64,000 bases of DNA from JAAYCI01 sp031551695 (GTDB lineage Bacteria; Bacillota; Clostridia; Oscillospirales; Ruminococcaceae), in NCBI GenBank assembly GCA_031551695.1, contig JAVBNG010000001.1, positions 67,702 to 131,701 on the forward strand, given 5' to 3'. Made by a program: the position numbers and the translations under genes. This document shows, one piece after another, positions 23,854-33,090 of this stretch. Every line of letters begins with the position of its first letter. The first letter of the stretch is position 1. Under the pieces are notes generated by a model. The model was not told where the DNA came from. It worked only from the letters and a program-made list of their open reading frames with translations, and made no database searches.

Positions 23854-25635
23854 TCAAGGCTCTTTCGCCGTGCTGGCAATGTGCAGTTCGTCCAGCTGTT
23901 TTGCCTCCACCGTGTCCGGGCAGCCGCTCATGGGCTCGCCCGCGTTTTGCACCTTCGGGAAGGCGATGACCTCGCGGATGGAATCCTTTATCGCCATCAG
24001 CGTCACCAGGCGGTCGAAGCCGAAAGCCATGCCGCCGTGGGGCGGCGCGCCGTAGCGGTAGGCCTCCATCAAAAAGCCGAAGTTTTCTTTCGCGCGCTCG
24101 TCCGTAAAGCCCAGCAGCTTGAACATGCGGGCCTGCAAAGCGGGGTCGTTGATGCGGATGGACCCGCCGCCCAGTTCCACGCCATTCACCACCATGTCGT
24201 AGGCCTTGGCGCGGCATTCGCCGGGGGCCGTGTCCAGCTTCGGGATGTCCTCCTCCTTCGGCATGGTGAAGGGGTGGTGCTTCGCCACAAAACGGCCGTT
24301 CTCCTCGTCGTATTCAAACAGCGGGAAGTCCGTCACCCACATAAAGTTGAACTGGTTTTCGTCAAACAGGCTGTTCTTTTTTGCAATCTCCAGCCGCAGG
24401 GCGCCCAGGGCCGCAAACACGGTGTCGTCCTTGTCCGCCACCACCAGCAGCACGTCGCCCGCCTCGGCGTTCGCCTCCTTGCGCAGGGCGGATATGGCCT
24501 CATCGGAAAGGAATTTCTCATAGCTGGACGTCTCGCCGCCCTCGGCCATCCGCAGGTAAGCCAGACCCTTGGCGCCGTAGGTTTTGGCGGTCTCGGTCAG
24601 CCGGTCTATCTCCTTGCGGCTGATGCTTTCGGCCAGGCCCTTCGCGTTGATGAGCCGCACGCTGCCGCCGCCGGCGATGGCGTTTTCAAACACGCCGAAG
24701 CCGCAGCCTTCGCACACGACGCTCACATCAACCAGCTCCAGGCCGAAGCGGGTGTCCGGCTTGTCGGAGCCAAATCGCCGCATGGCCTCGGCGTATGTCA
24801 TGCAGGGGAAGGGCGCGGGCACGTCGATGCCCATGAACTGCCGGAACAGGCCGGTGACGAGCCCCTCGTTTTCACGGCGCACGTCCTCTTCGTCCACAAA
24901 GCTCATCTCAATGTCGATTTGTGTGAACTCCGGCTGGCGGTCCGCCCGCAGGTCCTCGTCGCGGAAGCAGCGTGCCATCTGGAAGTATTTGTCAAAGCCG
25001 GACAGCATCAAAATCTGCTTGTACAGCTGGGGGCTTTGAGGCAGGGCGTAAAACCGACCGGGCTGCACGCGGCTGGGCACCAGATAGTCCCGCGCGCCCT
25101 CCGGCGTGGATTTGATCAGCACCGGCGTCTCCACCTCGATAAAATGGCGGCTCAGGTAATACTCCCGTACGGCGCGGGAAATATCGCTGCGCAGCACCAT
25201 GGTGGAGTGCAGGCCCTCGCGGCGCAGATCCAGGTACCGGTAGCGCAAGCGCAACTCATCGTTCACGTTGATGCCTTCGCGCACCTCGAAGGGCGGTGTT
25301 TCGGCCTCGCTCAAAATGCGCAGTTCGCTCACGTACAATTCAATCAGCCCTGTGGGGATGGTTTTGTTCACGCTCTCGCGCGCCCGCAGTTTGCCCTTCG
25401 CAATCACCACATATTCGCTTTTCAACGCGCTCGCTTTTTCAAACACATCCTTCGGCGTTCCCTCGTTGAAGGCCAGTTGCAGCACGCCGTAGTTGTCGCG
25501 CAGGTCGGCAAAAATCATGCCGCCAAGGTCGCGGCATTTGGCAATGCTGCCCGCCGCCGTCACTTCGCTGCCCTCCGGCAGGGCCACTGTTTCATAGCTA
25601 TAGTGGGTACGGCGTAAATTTCCCATTGTTTCCAT
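23854..25635 (-). CDS. aspS: Aspartyl-tRNA synthetase
   Basis: 593 residues, the length of the bacterial AspRS with its GAD insertion. Features: OB-fold anticodon domain (VTAAGSIAKCRDLGGMIFADLRD), class II motif 2 (FDKYFQMARCFRDEDLRADRQPEFTQIDIE cut at FRDEDLRADRQPEFTQ), GAD domain (about 290-410) and motif 3 (GMAFGFDRLVTLM). It charges tRNA-Asp. The chosen start at 25635 has AGAGGG upstream; a second Met lies three codons in. It follows hisS by three bases, the common hisS-aspS pair of Bacillota. Confidence 0.98.
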   Translation of the reverse strand: METMGNLRRTHYSYETVALPEGSEVTAAGSIAKCRDLGGMIFADLRDNYGVLQLAFNEGTPKDVFEKASALKSEYVVIAKGKLRARESVNKTIPTGLIELYVSELRILSEAETPPFEVREGINVNDELRLRYRYLDLRREGLHSTMVLRSDISRAVREYYLSRHFIEVETPVLIKSTPEGARDYLVPSRVQPGRFYALPQSPQLYKQILMLSGFDKYFQMARCFRDEDLRADRQPEFTQIDIEMSFVDEEDVRRENEGLVTGLFRQFMGIDVPAPFPCMTYAEAMRRFGSDKPDTRFGLELVDVSVVCEGCGFGVFENAIAGGGSVRLINAKGLAESISRKEIDRLTETAKTYGAKGLAYLRMAEGGETSSYEKFLSDEAISALRKEANAEAGDVLLVVADKDDTVFAALGALRLEIAKKNSLFDENQFNFMWVTDFPLFEYDEENGRFVAKHHPFTMPKEEDIPKLDTAPGECRAKAYDMVVNGVELGGGSIRINDPALQARMFKLLGFTDERAKENFGFLMEAYRYGAPPHGGMAFGFDRLVTLMAIKDSIREVIAFPKVQNAGEPMSGCPDTVEAKQLDELHIASTAKEP

Positions 25636-25638
25636 CGT

Positions 25639-26979
25639 TTATCCCTCTTCGCTCAAAGCGGCGTTTCCGCCGCCGAAATAGTTGTCAAAGGCGGCGGCGG
25701 TAAGTGCAAACATGGCTTCGCCCATGGCGCTTTCCACGTCGGCCAGGGCATAGGGCACTTCCGCGCCCGTCTCCATGTTTTTAAACACAGCCTTGCCGCT
25801 TTCCACCTCGGCGCCGCCCAGCACAGTGGTGAACTGCGCCCCCAGGCGGTTCGCCGCTTTCATCTGCGCCTTCACGCTGCGGGCAGAGAGGTCCTGCTCC
25901 ACGGCGAAACCGGCACTGCGCAACTGCCGCGTAATTTGCCGCGCGGCGCGGCGGCCGTCCTCGTCCGCGCCAACGGCGTACAGGGCGGGGCCCTTCGGCG
26001 GCGCGGGCAACACGTTAAATTCTTCCAGCGCCAGCAGCGTGCGCTCCAGCCCCATGCCAAAGCCGACGCCGGGCGTCTCGGGCCCGCCCAGCATGCCGAC
26101 AAGCCCGTCGTACCGGCCGCCGCCGCAAATGGTGCCCTGTGTGCCCACCACGGCGGACACAAACTCGAACACGGTGTTGGTGTAATAGTCAAGCCCGCGC
26201 ACAACGTGCGGGTCAATGGTAAAGGCGAGGCCATCGCCGGCCAAAAGGGCCTTCACTTGCTCGAAGTGCTCGCGGCAATCGCCGCACAAATAGTCAAGGC
26301 CAATGGGCGCGCCGGCCGCTATGGTATGGCATTTTTCCTCTTTGCAGTCCAAAATGCGCATGGGGTTTTTTTCAAACCGGCCGTGGCACAGGCCGCATAA
26401 ATCGTCCATGTGGGCCGAAAAATACTCCCGCAGGGCCGCATGGAAGGCCGGGCGGCACTTGGGGCAGCCGATGGAATTGATGCGAAGCTCCACACCCTTT
26501 ACAAGGCCCAGTTCCCGCAAAACAGCTGCCGCCACGCTAATGACCTCCACGTCGGCCGCGGCCTCGTGGGTGCCGAAGCACTCGATGCCCATCTGGTGGA
26601 ACTCGCGGTAGCGGCCTTTCTGGGCCTTTTCATAGCGAAAGCAGCTTTCGATATAATAGGCCTTCAGCGGCAGCGGCGCGCTGGAGAGCAGGCCGTTTTC
26701 CAGCACGGCGCGCACGGCCCCGGCGGTGCCCTCGGGGCGCAGGGTCATGCTGCGGCCGCCCTTGTCGAGGAAGGTGTACATCTCCTTGTTCACGATGTCC
26801 GTGGTGTCGCCCACGCCACGGGCAAATAGCTCCGTAGCCTCGAAGGTGGGCGTGCGCAGTTCGGCAAAGCCAAACCGCGCCAGCACGGCGCGCATGGTGT
26901 TTTCCACATATTGCCATTTCCAGCTGTCCGCCGGCAGCGTGTCCAGCGTGCCGCGCGGTTTTGTGAGCAAATTGGCCAT
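25639..26979 (-). CDS. hisS: Histidyl-tRNA synthetase
   Basis: 446 residues. Class II HisRS: KPRGTLDTLPADSWKW at the N-terminus, motif 2 YYIESCFRYEKAQKGRYREFHQ, the histidine-binding GLDYYTNTVFEF, the GGGRYDGL motif, motif 3 GVGFGMGLERTLL, and the C-terminal anticodon domain. A cysteine set (CPKCRP, CGLCHG, CKEEKC) gives a zinc-finger-like insertion around residues 170-230. AGGAGGG precedes the ATG at 26979. It is co-transcribed with aspS. Confidence 0.98.
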   Translation of the reverse strand: MANLLTKPRGTLDTLPADSWKWQYVENTMRAVLARFGFAELRTPTFEATELFARGVGDTTDIVNKEMYTFLDKGGRSMTLRPEGTAGAVRAVLENGLLSSAPLPLKAYYIESCFRYEKAQKGRYREFHQMGIECFGTHEAAADVEVISVAAAVLRELGLVKGVELRINSIGCPKCRPAFHAALREYFSAHMDDLCGLCHGRFEKNPMRILDCKEEKCHTIAAGAPIGLDYLCGDCREHFEQVKALLAGDGLAFTIDPHVVRGLDYYTNTVFEFVSAVVGTQGTICGGGRYDGLVGMLGGPETPGVGFGMGLERTLLALEEFNVLPAPPKGPALYAVGADEDGRRAARQITRQLRSAGFAVEQDLSARSVKAQMKAANRLGAQFTTVLGGAEVESGKAVFKNMETGAEVPYALADVESAMGEAMFALTAAAFDNYFGGGNAALSEEG

Positions 26980-27035
26980 CTCGGCCCTCCTGAATCATCA
27001 ATATCTGAAAAATAATAATAGCACAAAACCGGGCA

Positions 27036-27072
27036 AAAGAAAAGCGGGGCGACTCTTCAAAAAGCGCCCCGC
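27036..27072 (-). terminator. Rho-independent terminator after mgsA
   Basis: On the minus strand, GCGGGGCG pairs with CGCCCCGC followed by TTTTCTTTT. It isolates the minD-mgsA unit from hisS-aspS. Confidence 0.82.
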
Positions 27073-27103
27073 GTGCCGTTTTGCGTAAAAAAGCGTAACC
27101 GCC

Positions 27104-27511
27104 TCAGTCCTGCTTTGGGTTCACGATGTCGCGCCAGTCAAGGTCGCCGCGCTCCAGGCCGTGGATGAGCACCTCGGCGGTGGCAATGTTGGTGGCCATG
27201 GGGATGGAGTGCATGTCGCACAGGCGCAGCAGGTTCATTTCGTTGGGCTCGCCGGGCTTTGCGCTGATGGGGTCGCGGAAAAACAGCAGCAAATCGATTT
27301 CGTTGCAGGCAATGCGCGCGGCAATTTGCTGGTCGCCCCCATGGCTGCCGGATAAAAAGCGCTGCACGTGCAGGTTGGTGGCTTCGCTCACCATTTTGCC
27401 CGTTGTGGCTGTGGCCACCAGCGTGTGCTGGCTCAGCGTGCGGGAATACGCCGTGCAAAACTGCACCATCAGCTCCTTTTTGGTGTCGTGCGCAATCAGG
27501 GCTATGTTCAT
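27104..27511 (-). CDS. mgsA: Methylglyoxal synthase
   Basis: 135 residues, full length for MgsA. IALIAHDTKKELM, ATATTGKMVSEAT, the phosphate-binding FLSGSHGGDQQIAARIA, LLLFFRDPISAKPGEPN and MATNIATAEVLI match the family, including the catalytic Asp of GGDQQ and the DP motif. It converts dihydroxyacetone phosphate to methylglyoxal, bypassing lower glycolysis when phosphate is short. AAGAAGG is just upstream of the ATG at 27511; the open frame to 28447 overlaps minD and is rejected. It follows minD by 53 bases. Confidence 0.95.
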   Translation of the reverse strand: MNIALIAHDTKKELMVQFCTAYSRTLSQHTLVATATTGKMVSEATNLHVQRFLSGSHGGDQQIAARIACNEIDLLLFFRDPISAKPGEPNEMNLLRLCDMHSIPMATNIATAEVLIHGLERGDLDWRDIVNPKQD

Positions 27512-27564
27512 GGATACGCCTTCTTTCAGTGGGTTTCGGATGGATGCGGGGAATGGTTCACGCG

Positions 27565-28371
27565 CTAGCCGTACACAAGGGGCACGTCCGCGCCGGTGAT
27601 GCGTTTTGCAATGGCGTTGTACACAGACTGTTCGCGGCTCAGCTTCGGCAGCATGCCGCCGCCCGCGCCGGCCTTTTGGATGGCGGGCGATTCCGGCACA
27701 ACGCCCAGCAGCTGCGCGCCCACAATGTCGATGGCTTCGTCCAAATCGCGCAGCAGGCCGTCTGTAATCACACGGTCGCCGTCGATGCGGTTGAGCACAA
27801 GGTTCAGCTGCTTTTTTGGCGACCAAATCTCGTCCGCCACCAGCCGCCCGTCCCGCAGGCACACGGGGTCCGCCGTCAGCACCAAAATCACCCTGTGGGC
27901 GATGTCCACCGCTGCCGCAAAGCTTTCGCCCATGCCGGCGGCAACGTCCAGCACCATATAGTCGAAATGCGGCCGCACGCGGGTGTACAGGCCCTTCAGA
28001 TGGTCTTTTGTAATTACGCCGCCCTGGTAGGGCGCGGGCATGATGGTAAGGCCGGGGTAGGCGGGGCTTTTGATCATAGCCTTTTCCGGGTCCACGCGGC
28101 CAAGGAACACGTCCTCCGTGTCGAACACGGCCTCGCTGCTTACGCCGGCGATGATGTCCACGCTGCGCAGGCCGCTGTCCAGCTCCACCAGCAACACCTT
28201 TTTGCCCAGCATGGCCAGGGCCCCGGCGGTGTAAACCGACGTGGTGGACTTGCCCGTGCCGCCTTTGCCGGAGGTGAATGCAATCACTGTTGCGTCGATG
28301 GAAAGCACCTCCGGGAAGTTGTTTTTGCAAAAAGCTGTTTGGCGGGCGCCCAAAAGCGATGCGGCGCGCAC
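27565..28371 (-). CDS. minD: MinD-type ParA ATPase (septum-site determination)
   Basis: The deviant Walker A motif is TSGKGGTGKST. It is followed by VLLVELDSGLRSVDII (switch I region) and DYMVLDVAAGMGESF (Walker B). The family normally has only about ten residues before the P-loop, yet the GTG at 28371 gives about 34. A perfect GGAGG at 28307 is placed eight bases before an in-frame ATC (28299), and starting there would give the normal N-terminus, so AUC initiation is possible. I keep the conventional GTG in the coordinates. No minC or minE is next to it. A good promoter lies at 28397-28425. Confidence 0.88.
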   Translation of the reverse strand: MRAASLLGARQTAFCKNNFPEVLSIDATVIAFTSGKGGTGKSTTSVYTAGALAMLGKKVLLVELDSGLRSVDIIAGVSSEAVFDTEDVFLGRVDPEKAMIKSPAYPGLTIMPAPYQGGVITKDHLKGLYTRVRPHFDYMVLDVAAGMGESFAAAVDIAHRVILVLTADPVCLRDGRLVADEIWSPKKQLNLVLNRIDGDRVITDGLLRDLDEAIDIVGAQLLGVVPESPAIQKAGAGGGMLPKLSREQSVYNAIAKRITGADVPLVYG

Positions 28372-28396
28372 ACCTTGCCGATACGATATATTGTAA

Positions 28397-28425
28397 AGTA
28401 TAGCAGAATTTCAGGCGCGGCACAA
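28397..28425 (-). promoter_or_regulatory. Sigma-A promoter of minD-mgsA
   Basis: Minus strand TTGTGC, 17-base spacer, TATACT; predicted start near 28390. Confidence 0.75.
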
Positions 28426-28531
28426 GAAAAATTTTGGAAATAATCACAAAAAACAGCGTGTTTCACGGCTTTGGCAGGCCGGAAAAACGCGCCGCTTTGC
28501 GGTGTTCTGTGTTAAACTGTGCCGGTGGCCG

Positions 28532-29113
28532 TTACGTTGCGGCGGCCAGGGTCTCCTCAATGCTTTCGCGCAAAACGCGGTACAGGGCGGACACAGGCAG
28601 GCCCATCACATTGTAGTAGCATCCGTCAATGCCGGTAATGAACTTGGCGGCCCAGCCCTGGATGGCGTATCCGCCGGCCTTGTCGTAGGGCTCTTTTGTT
28701 TTGATCACATCCTCAATCTCACTTGGCGGAATGAGGGCGAAGTTTACCACGGTGGTCTCGCAAAACTCTTTTTGCGCGCCGCCGGGCAGGCGCAGGGCAA
28801 CGCCGGTGTGCACGTTGTGGCTGCGGCAGGACAGGCTTTCCAACATACAGCGCGCCTCGGTTTCGCCCCGCGGCTTGCCCAGCATTTCTGTGCCGATGGC
28901 CACGATGGTGTCGCAGCCGATGACGATGTCGTTCGGGTGTGTTTCGGCCACCTTGGCCGCCTTGGCGTTTGCCACGGCGCGGGCGCTGGCCGTGGGGGCC
29001 ACGGTGTACAGCGCGGCCTCGTCGATGCCGGCCTCCTCCACCTCAAAATTGGCCGTCACCAGCTTCAGCAGCTCGTGCCGGCGCGGGCTTTTGGACGCTA
29101 AGATGATTTTCAT
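28532..29113 (-). CDS. maf: Maf-family nucleotide pyrophosphatase
   Basis: 193 residues. ILASKSPRRHELL is the Maf N-terminal signature, followed by VIGCDTIVAIG, GKPRGETEA, HNVHTGVAL and EPYDKAGGYAIQGWAAKFI. Maf proteins hydrolyse dTTP/UTP or modified nucleoside triphosphates and are linked to division control. AGGAGGA precedes the ATG at 29113; the extension to 29185 overlaps dut. With dut ten bases upstream it forms a nucleotide-sanitising pair, near minD. Confidence 0.95.
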   Translation of the reverse strand: MKIILASKSPRRHELLKLVTANFEVEEAGIDEAALYTVAPTASARAVANAKAAKVAETHPNDIVIGCDTIVAIGTEMLGKPRGETEARCMLESLSCRSHNVHTGVALRLPGGAQKEFCETTVVNFALIPPSEIEDVIKTKEPYDKAGGYAIQGWAAKFITGIDGCYYNVMGLPVSALYRVLRESIEETLAAAT

Positions 29114-29123
29114 ACGGTTCCTC

Positions 29124-29573
29124 CTATTCAGAGCCCGTGGAGCCGAAGCCCCCGGCGCCGCGCGCCGTGCCGGACAGTTCTTCACATTCAGCCACTTCCG
29201 GCGTCAACACCGGCATCACCAGCAGCTGCGCAATGCGTTCGCCGTGGCGCAGCACCACGGTTTCGGCAGACAAATTCACCATGGGGGCCTGCACTTCGCC
29301 GCGGTAGTCGGACTCGATGACGCCCACACCGTTTGCCATGGCAAGGCCGGCATTGAGCGCCGTGCCGCTGCGGGCGAACACCAGGCCCACCGTGTTTTCC
29401 CCGGGCAGCTCCATGGCAAGGCCCGTGGGCACCAGCTTGCGCTCCATGGGGGCAAGGGAAACGCCCTCCTCGCCGCAGCACACCCGCAAATCGTACCCGG
29501 CGCTGCCGGGTGTGGCGCGCGCGGGCAGGGCGGCGGCCTCGTTCAGCTTTTTGAATTTCAGCTTGGTTTCCAT
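29124..29573 (-). CDS. dut: dUTP diphosphatase (trimeric dUTPase)
   Basis: 149 residues with the five dUTPase motifs: SAGYDLRV (I), ARSGTALN (II), GVIESDYRGEV (III, with Glu where Asp is usual), RHGERIAQLLV (IV) and RGAGGFGSTG (V, the flexible C-terminal arm). It hydrolyses dUTP to dUMP. GGAGGCAACCC lies ahead of the ATG. It is co-directional with maf. Confidence 0.96.
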   Translation of the reverse strand: METKLKFKKLNEAAALPARATPGSAGYDLRVCCGEEGVSLAPMERKLVPTGLAMELPGENTVGLVFARSGTALNAGLAMANGVGVIESDYRGEVQAPMVNLSAETVVLRHGERIAQLLVMPVLTPEVAECEELSGTARGAGGFGSTGSE

Positions 29574-29635
29574 CAGTGGGTTGCCTCCTTATTTATGGCA
29601 ATGGCTGGCAACGGCTCAAGTCCGGCTGTAGCAGG

Positions 29636-31900
29636 CTATCCGCCCGTGCCTTTCTGGTACAGCCCGCGGGTGAACGCGCCGGAGGCTTTTTTGCCCTGCC
29701 GGTACGCGTCAATGACGTCCGCCGCCTCGTCCCGCGTTTCCCGCGTGAAAAACAGGGTGACGGTGTCGGTGGGGAACTCGTCTAAGATATCCGCCGTCCA
29801 CAGGGGCACAGGGTTGTAGATTTCGCGCGTCACCCCGTCGCAGGTGAGGGCGCTGCGCTCACCCTTGCGGTCCGTAAGGGTGGCCGTTCTGCCGCATTTC
29901 GCGCAGGTGGCCACGTTTTTTACCGGGCACGCCCGGGTAAGCATCACGGGCAAATGGCCGTAGCAAATGGCGTCGAGCTTTGGCGCGCCTGCTGTTTTTG
30001 CCGCGTCTGCCAGCGCCTGCATCTGGCGGAAGCTGAGCTCAAAAGAGAGCGTCGCCGCCTCGCAGCCCAGCGCAGCCGCAGTTTTGGCCGCTTCAGCGTT
30101 TGCAATGTTGAGGCCGAAGCCGCCGGAAAACCGCGCGCTGCCGCACAGGGGGAAATGGGCAAGGTTTTGCGCCTCGAAGCCGTGGAATCCCATGGAATGC
30201 GCCTGCTCCACGGCCGTCTTTATCGCGTCTTCCGCAAAGGGAAACACCGCCCGCGGCAGGGAAAGCCATGTGCGTTCGCGCAAATGTTCCGGTACATTTG
30301 CCGCCTCGGCCAGTGGGAAAATGAATTCGCGGCAGGCGTCCGCCGCGCTGGGCGGCGTTTGCGCCACGCCGGCAAACCGCGCCCGCAGGGCCGGCGCCCG
30401 GCTTGTCAGTATCGCGCGGCGCGCGGCGCTCGGGTGCAGGGCGCTGGTTTGCGCCGTTGATTTGAGGCCGGTGCCCGATAGCGCGGTATCGTGCCGCTTT
30501 GCGGCGCTCGGGCGCGGGAAATTGGTTTCTGTCTTTGGTTCAAAGCGAGTGGGGGAAACAGCAATTGAGACATCCCCAATCTCCCGCCCCACAGCCGCAT
30601 CGCGCACTTGCAGCAGTTCCTCCAGCGCCGCACGGCGCAGGGCGCTCACGGCGGCGGGCGGCGCCTGCATGCCGTTTGCCTCCACGGCGATGTCCGCTTC
30701 CGACGCACTTGCAAAAAACGGCGTGACGCCGGTTTTTTCAAGGGCCGCGCGCAGGGCGGCGGTGTTTGCCGCCGCGTCCGCCGCCATGGGGGCAAGCGGC
30801 GCAAACAGGCACTGTTCCACCCGGTTTGTGCCGTCCGTTACGGTCAGAATGCCGGTGGCGTTTGCGGGGGCGCTTTCGCCCACTGTAGCGGTTTTCACCG
30901 TGTCCGCGTCTTCGTTAAAAAGCGTCAGTGCCATGTGCACCGGCACGCGCGGGGCTTCCCGGCGGTACAGTTCCCGCGCGGCGGCCTTCGCCTTTTTTTC
31001 GGCCTTGGCCTCGCCTGGCGGCTTTTCAGAAAACATGCCGCAATCCTTGCCGGTGAACCAGCCGTCCGTCAGCCCGCCGCGGGAAAACACCCGCTGCAAC
31101 AGGTCCACATCAAATGGTTCGCCCGCCAGCGCCTGTTTGGCGCTGTGCACGGCCAGGGCGCAATACTCCGGCCCGCGCAGGCGGCCTTCGATTTTTGCCG
31201 ACGCCACGCCCAGCTGTTCCAGCCGGGGCAGGGCGTATAAAATGGAGAGGTCCTTCAGGGAAAGATGGTAGGCCTCAGTGGCGAAGGTGGCTCCAGCCGT
31301 GAGGGGTAATCTGCACGGCGAGGCGCAGGCCCCGCGGTTTGCGCTGCGGCCGCCCCAAAAGGCGCTCATGTAGCACTGGCCGCTCATGGAAACGCACAGC
31401 GCCCCGTGCACGAACACTTCCACCTCCACGCCGCATTTGGCGGCGGCTTCGGCGGTTTTGGCAATTTCCCCCTCGCGCATTTCCCGCGCGAGGATCACCC
31501 GGGCAAAGCCGAGGCGCGCCAGCGTTTGCACACCGGCGGCGGAATGCACGCTCATCTGGGTAGAGGCGTGCAGCGGCACTTCGGGCAAGTGGCGGCGCAG
31601 CAGGCCCGCCGCGCCAAGGTCCTGCACAATGAACGCGTCGCACCCGGCGCGGGCAAAGGCGGTGGCCAAGCGCAAAAAATCGGCCTCGCGCCCGGGCAAT
31701 ACCAGCGTGTTCACGGCGGCGTACACGCCGCAGTTTCGCGCCTTGCAAAAGGCCACGGCGGCGGTAATGCCCTCTTCGTCGAAATTTTCGGCCCCGCCGC
31801 GGGCGTTAAACCCCTTTGCCCCAAGATAAACGCAATCGGCGCCGCTGAAAACAGCGGCGCGCAGCATGTCGGTGTTTCCGGCGGGGGCCAATATTTCCAT
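29636..31900 (-). CDS. U32-family peptidase with C-terminal DUF3656-like part, containing in-frame palindromic inserts
   Basis: 754 residues. The N-terminal U32 domain reads MEILAPAGNTDMLRAAVFSGADCVYLG, then VFVHGALCVSMSGQCYMSAFWGGRSANRGACASPCRLP, the conserved Cys-rich U32 signature. It ends in a region with CPVKNVATCAKCGR, probably an Fe-S/zinc site. U32 relatives (RlhA, TrhP/YegQ) act in RNA hydroxylation, so peptidase is a legacy name. Residues about 460-510 hold two similar Ala/Arg/Ser-rich segments (RPSAAKRHDTALSG and HPSAARRAILTSR), encoded by two copies of the family B palindrome. These look like insertions into a linker. Confidence 0.9.
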   Translation of the reverse strand: MEILAPAGNTDMLRAAVFSGADCVYLGAKGFNARGGAENFDEEGITAAVAFCKARNCGVYAAVNTLVLPGREADFLRLATAFARAGCDAFIVQDLGAAGLLRRHLPEVPLHASTQMSVHSAAGVQTLARLGFARVILAREMREGEIAKTAEAAAKCGVEVEVFVHGALCVSMSGQCYMSAFWGGRSANRGACASPCRLPLTAGATFATEAYHLSLKDLSILYALPRLEQLGVASAKIEGRLRGPEYCALAVHSAKQALAGEPFDVDLLQRVFSRGGLTDGWFTGKDCGMFSEKPPGEAKAEKKAKAAARELYRREAPRVPVHMALTLFNEDADTVKTATVGESAPANATGILTVTDGTNRVEQCLFAPLAPMAADAAANTAALRAALEKTGVTPFFASASEADIAVEANGMQAPPAAVSALRRAALEELLQVRDAAVGREIGDVSIAVSPTRFEPKTETNFPRPSAAKRHDTALSGTGLKSTAQTSALHPSAARRAILTSRAPALRARFAGVAQTPPSAADACREFIFPLAEAANVPEHLRERTWLSLPRAVFPFAEDAIKTAVEQAHSMGFHGFEAQNLAHFPLCGSARFSGGFGLNIANAEAAKTAAALGCEAATLSFELSFRQMQALADAAKTAGAPKLDAICYGHLPVMLTRACPVKNVATCAKCGRTATLTDRKGERSALTCDGVTREIYNPVPLWTADILDEFPTDTVTLFFTRETRDEAADVIDAYRQGKKASGAFTRGLYQKGTGG
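30409..30515 (+). repeat. Family B palindromes, copies B4 and B3, inside the U32 gene
   Basis: Two copies about 77 bases apart. B3 (30486-30515) is on the minus strand GAGCGCCGC-AAA-GCGGCACGATAC. B4 (30409-30440) is GAGCGCCGC followed by a slightly altered second arm and CGATACTG. Both match the intergenic copies at 32186 and 41240, and both keep the reading frame open. Confidence 0.7.
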
Positions 31901-31990
31901 TAAAAATCACCTGGGTGTGCACGGTAAAATCCAAACAGCTATGGCGGGCTTTGGCGTGCGGGTCCTGTCATGGGGGATGTCCTCTCTCCC

Positions 31991-32222
31991 GGCATTGCGC
32001 CGGCTTTGCGGGCGATATACCGGCGCAATGCCGACCTGCCAAAGAAATGGCCTACCGGCTTCATTTTGTCCGAACACACCCCCGCACCACCCGCTCCCGA
32101 GCTTGAAAAATGCAGTTCGAAACCCGGCTGCCGAACAAGCATTTCAATTCCCAGACCCGCCCCAGACAGGCGGCGCAAGCAGGCCGCTTGCGCCCGAGCG
32201 CCGCAAGGCGGCGCGATACCGG
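31991..32222. repeat. Repeat cluster between the U32 gene and zapA, including family B copy B1
   Basis: The 339-base gap has no credible gene. It holds a hairpin with perfect 13-bp arms (31991-32003 and 32020-32032), a second hairpin GGCGCAAGC/GCTTGCGCC (32172-32194), and directly after it family B copy B1 (32186-32222), with CCGAGCGCCGC-AAG-GCGGCGCGATACCG. B1 ends 18 bases past the zapA stop codon. Confidence 0.75.
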
Positions 32223-32239
32223 CAGCCGCGGCACGCGGC

Positions 32240-32755
32240 CTACAGGTCCTCCAGCCCTATCTGGTTTTCGTCCACTTCAATGGGGCTGTCCAGCCCGGCG
32301 TCGGAAGCGGGGCGCACCGGCGGCGCAATGGGGATCACCGGCGTTTGCGGCGGCGTGTTTTCCTCCGGCAGGTGCAGCTCCGAATTCAGCGGCGACGGCC
32401 GCTTCGAGCTTTTGTCCGCCTGGCGCTCGTAGGCGGTCAGCTCCCGCCGCAGGCGCGCGGCTTCGCGCTTGGCTTCTTCCGCCGCAATTTTCGCCTTGGC
32501 GGCGTCCTCCAAATAATCCTGCAGCTGGGCGCGCATATTGTCCGCCCCAAAGGCGTTTTTCTCGGCCTCGTCCAAATAGGCCAGCGCCGTTACAATGGCC
32601 GCCGACGCGATGGACGCGTTCGGCGCTTCCATCATCACCTGGTTCATGTCAGTGTCCAGCCGCTCGGCCAGGCCAACCAGATATTCCTCGGAGTCGTTTG
32701 TAGACACCACGTAGGCAGAGCCGCATATTTGCAGTTTCACTTTATGTGTCGGCAT
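32240..32755 (-). CDS. zapA: ZapA-like cell division protein with long C-terminal tail
   Basis: 171 residues. KVKLQICGSAYVVSTNDSEEYLVGLAERLDTDMNQVM is the ZapA fold start, followed by a long helix (about 55-120, with many Glu/Ala/Arg residues) that would form the coiled coil, then a Pro-rich acidic tail. ZapA bundles FtsZ filaments; Bacillota forms are usually about 85-130 residues, so the tail is longer than usual. The ATG at 32755 has AAGGGGA upstream; the open frame to 32800 lacks a site. It lies alone upstream of glgP in the opposite direction. Confidence 0.85.
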   Translation of the reverse strand: MPTHKVKLQICGSAYVVSTNDSEEYLVGLAERLDTDMNQVMMEAPNASIASAAIVTALAYLDEAEKNAFGADNMRAQLQDYLEDAAKAKIAAEEAKREAARLRRELTAYERQADKSSKRPSPLNSELHLPEENTPPQTPVIPIAPPVRPASDAGLDSPIEVDENQIGLEDL

Positions 32756-32990
32756 GTCGTCCCCTTCCCAGCGGCTTACCAAAACCGCTTGCGAAACCAT
32801 ATCACTAAAATTTTACACGATCTTCTCATCACAAGATAGTATAGTATAAATTGGGCAAAAATAAAACCCCCCATTGCTGTGGATTTTCATTGTTCTACAA
32901 AAAGCGTGGCCATGAGCGCGAAAACATTGTGAAACGCCTGTCAACCGCGCTTTTTGCGCCGCTTTCGGCGGCGCGAAGGCCGTGTGGGCC

Positions 32991-33019
32991 TTGTGCGCGG
33001 CACGGTTTTTTGGTATAAT
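32991..33019 (+). promoter_or_regulatory. Sigma-A promoter of glgP
   Basis: TTGTGC, 17-base spacer, TATAAT with an extended TGG in front. A small GC hairpin (GCGCCGC/GCGGCGC around 32956) lies upstream. Confidence 0.85.
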
Positions 33020-33090
33020 CGTCATAAGTTTATCAATGTGACGTTTTGCCGCTTTTTGTAGCACGAAGCGCCGGGGTAAGGAGTAGGGAA

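Noticed and set aside
23794..25617. 607-codon plus frame opposite aspS
   Set aside because: Exact shadow of a conserved tRNA synthetase; no domain of its own.
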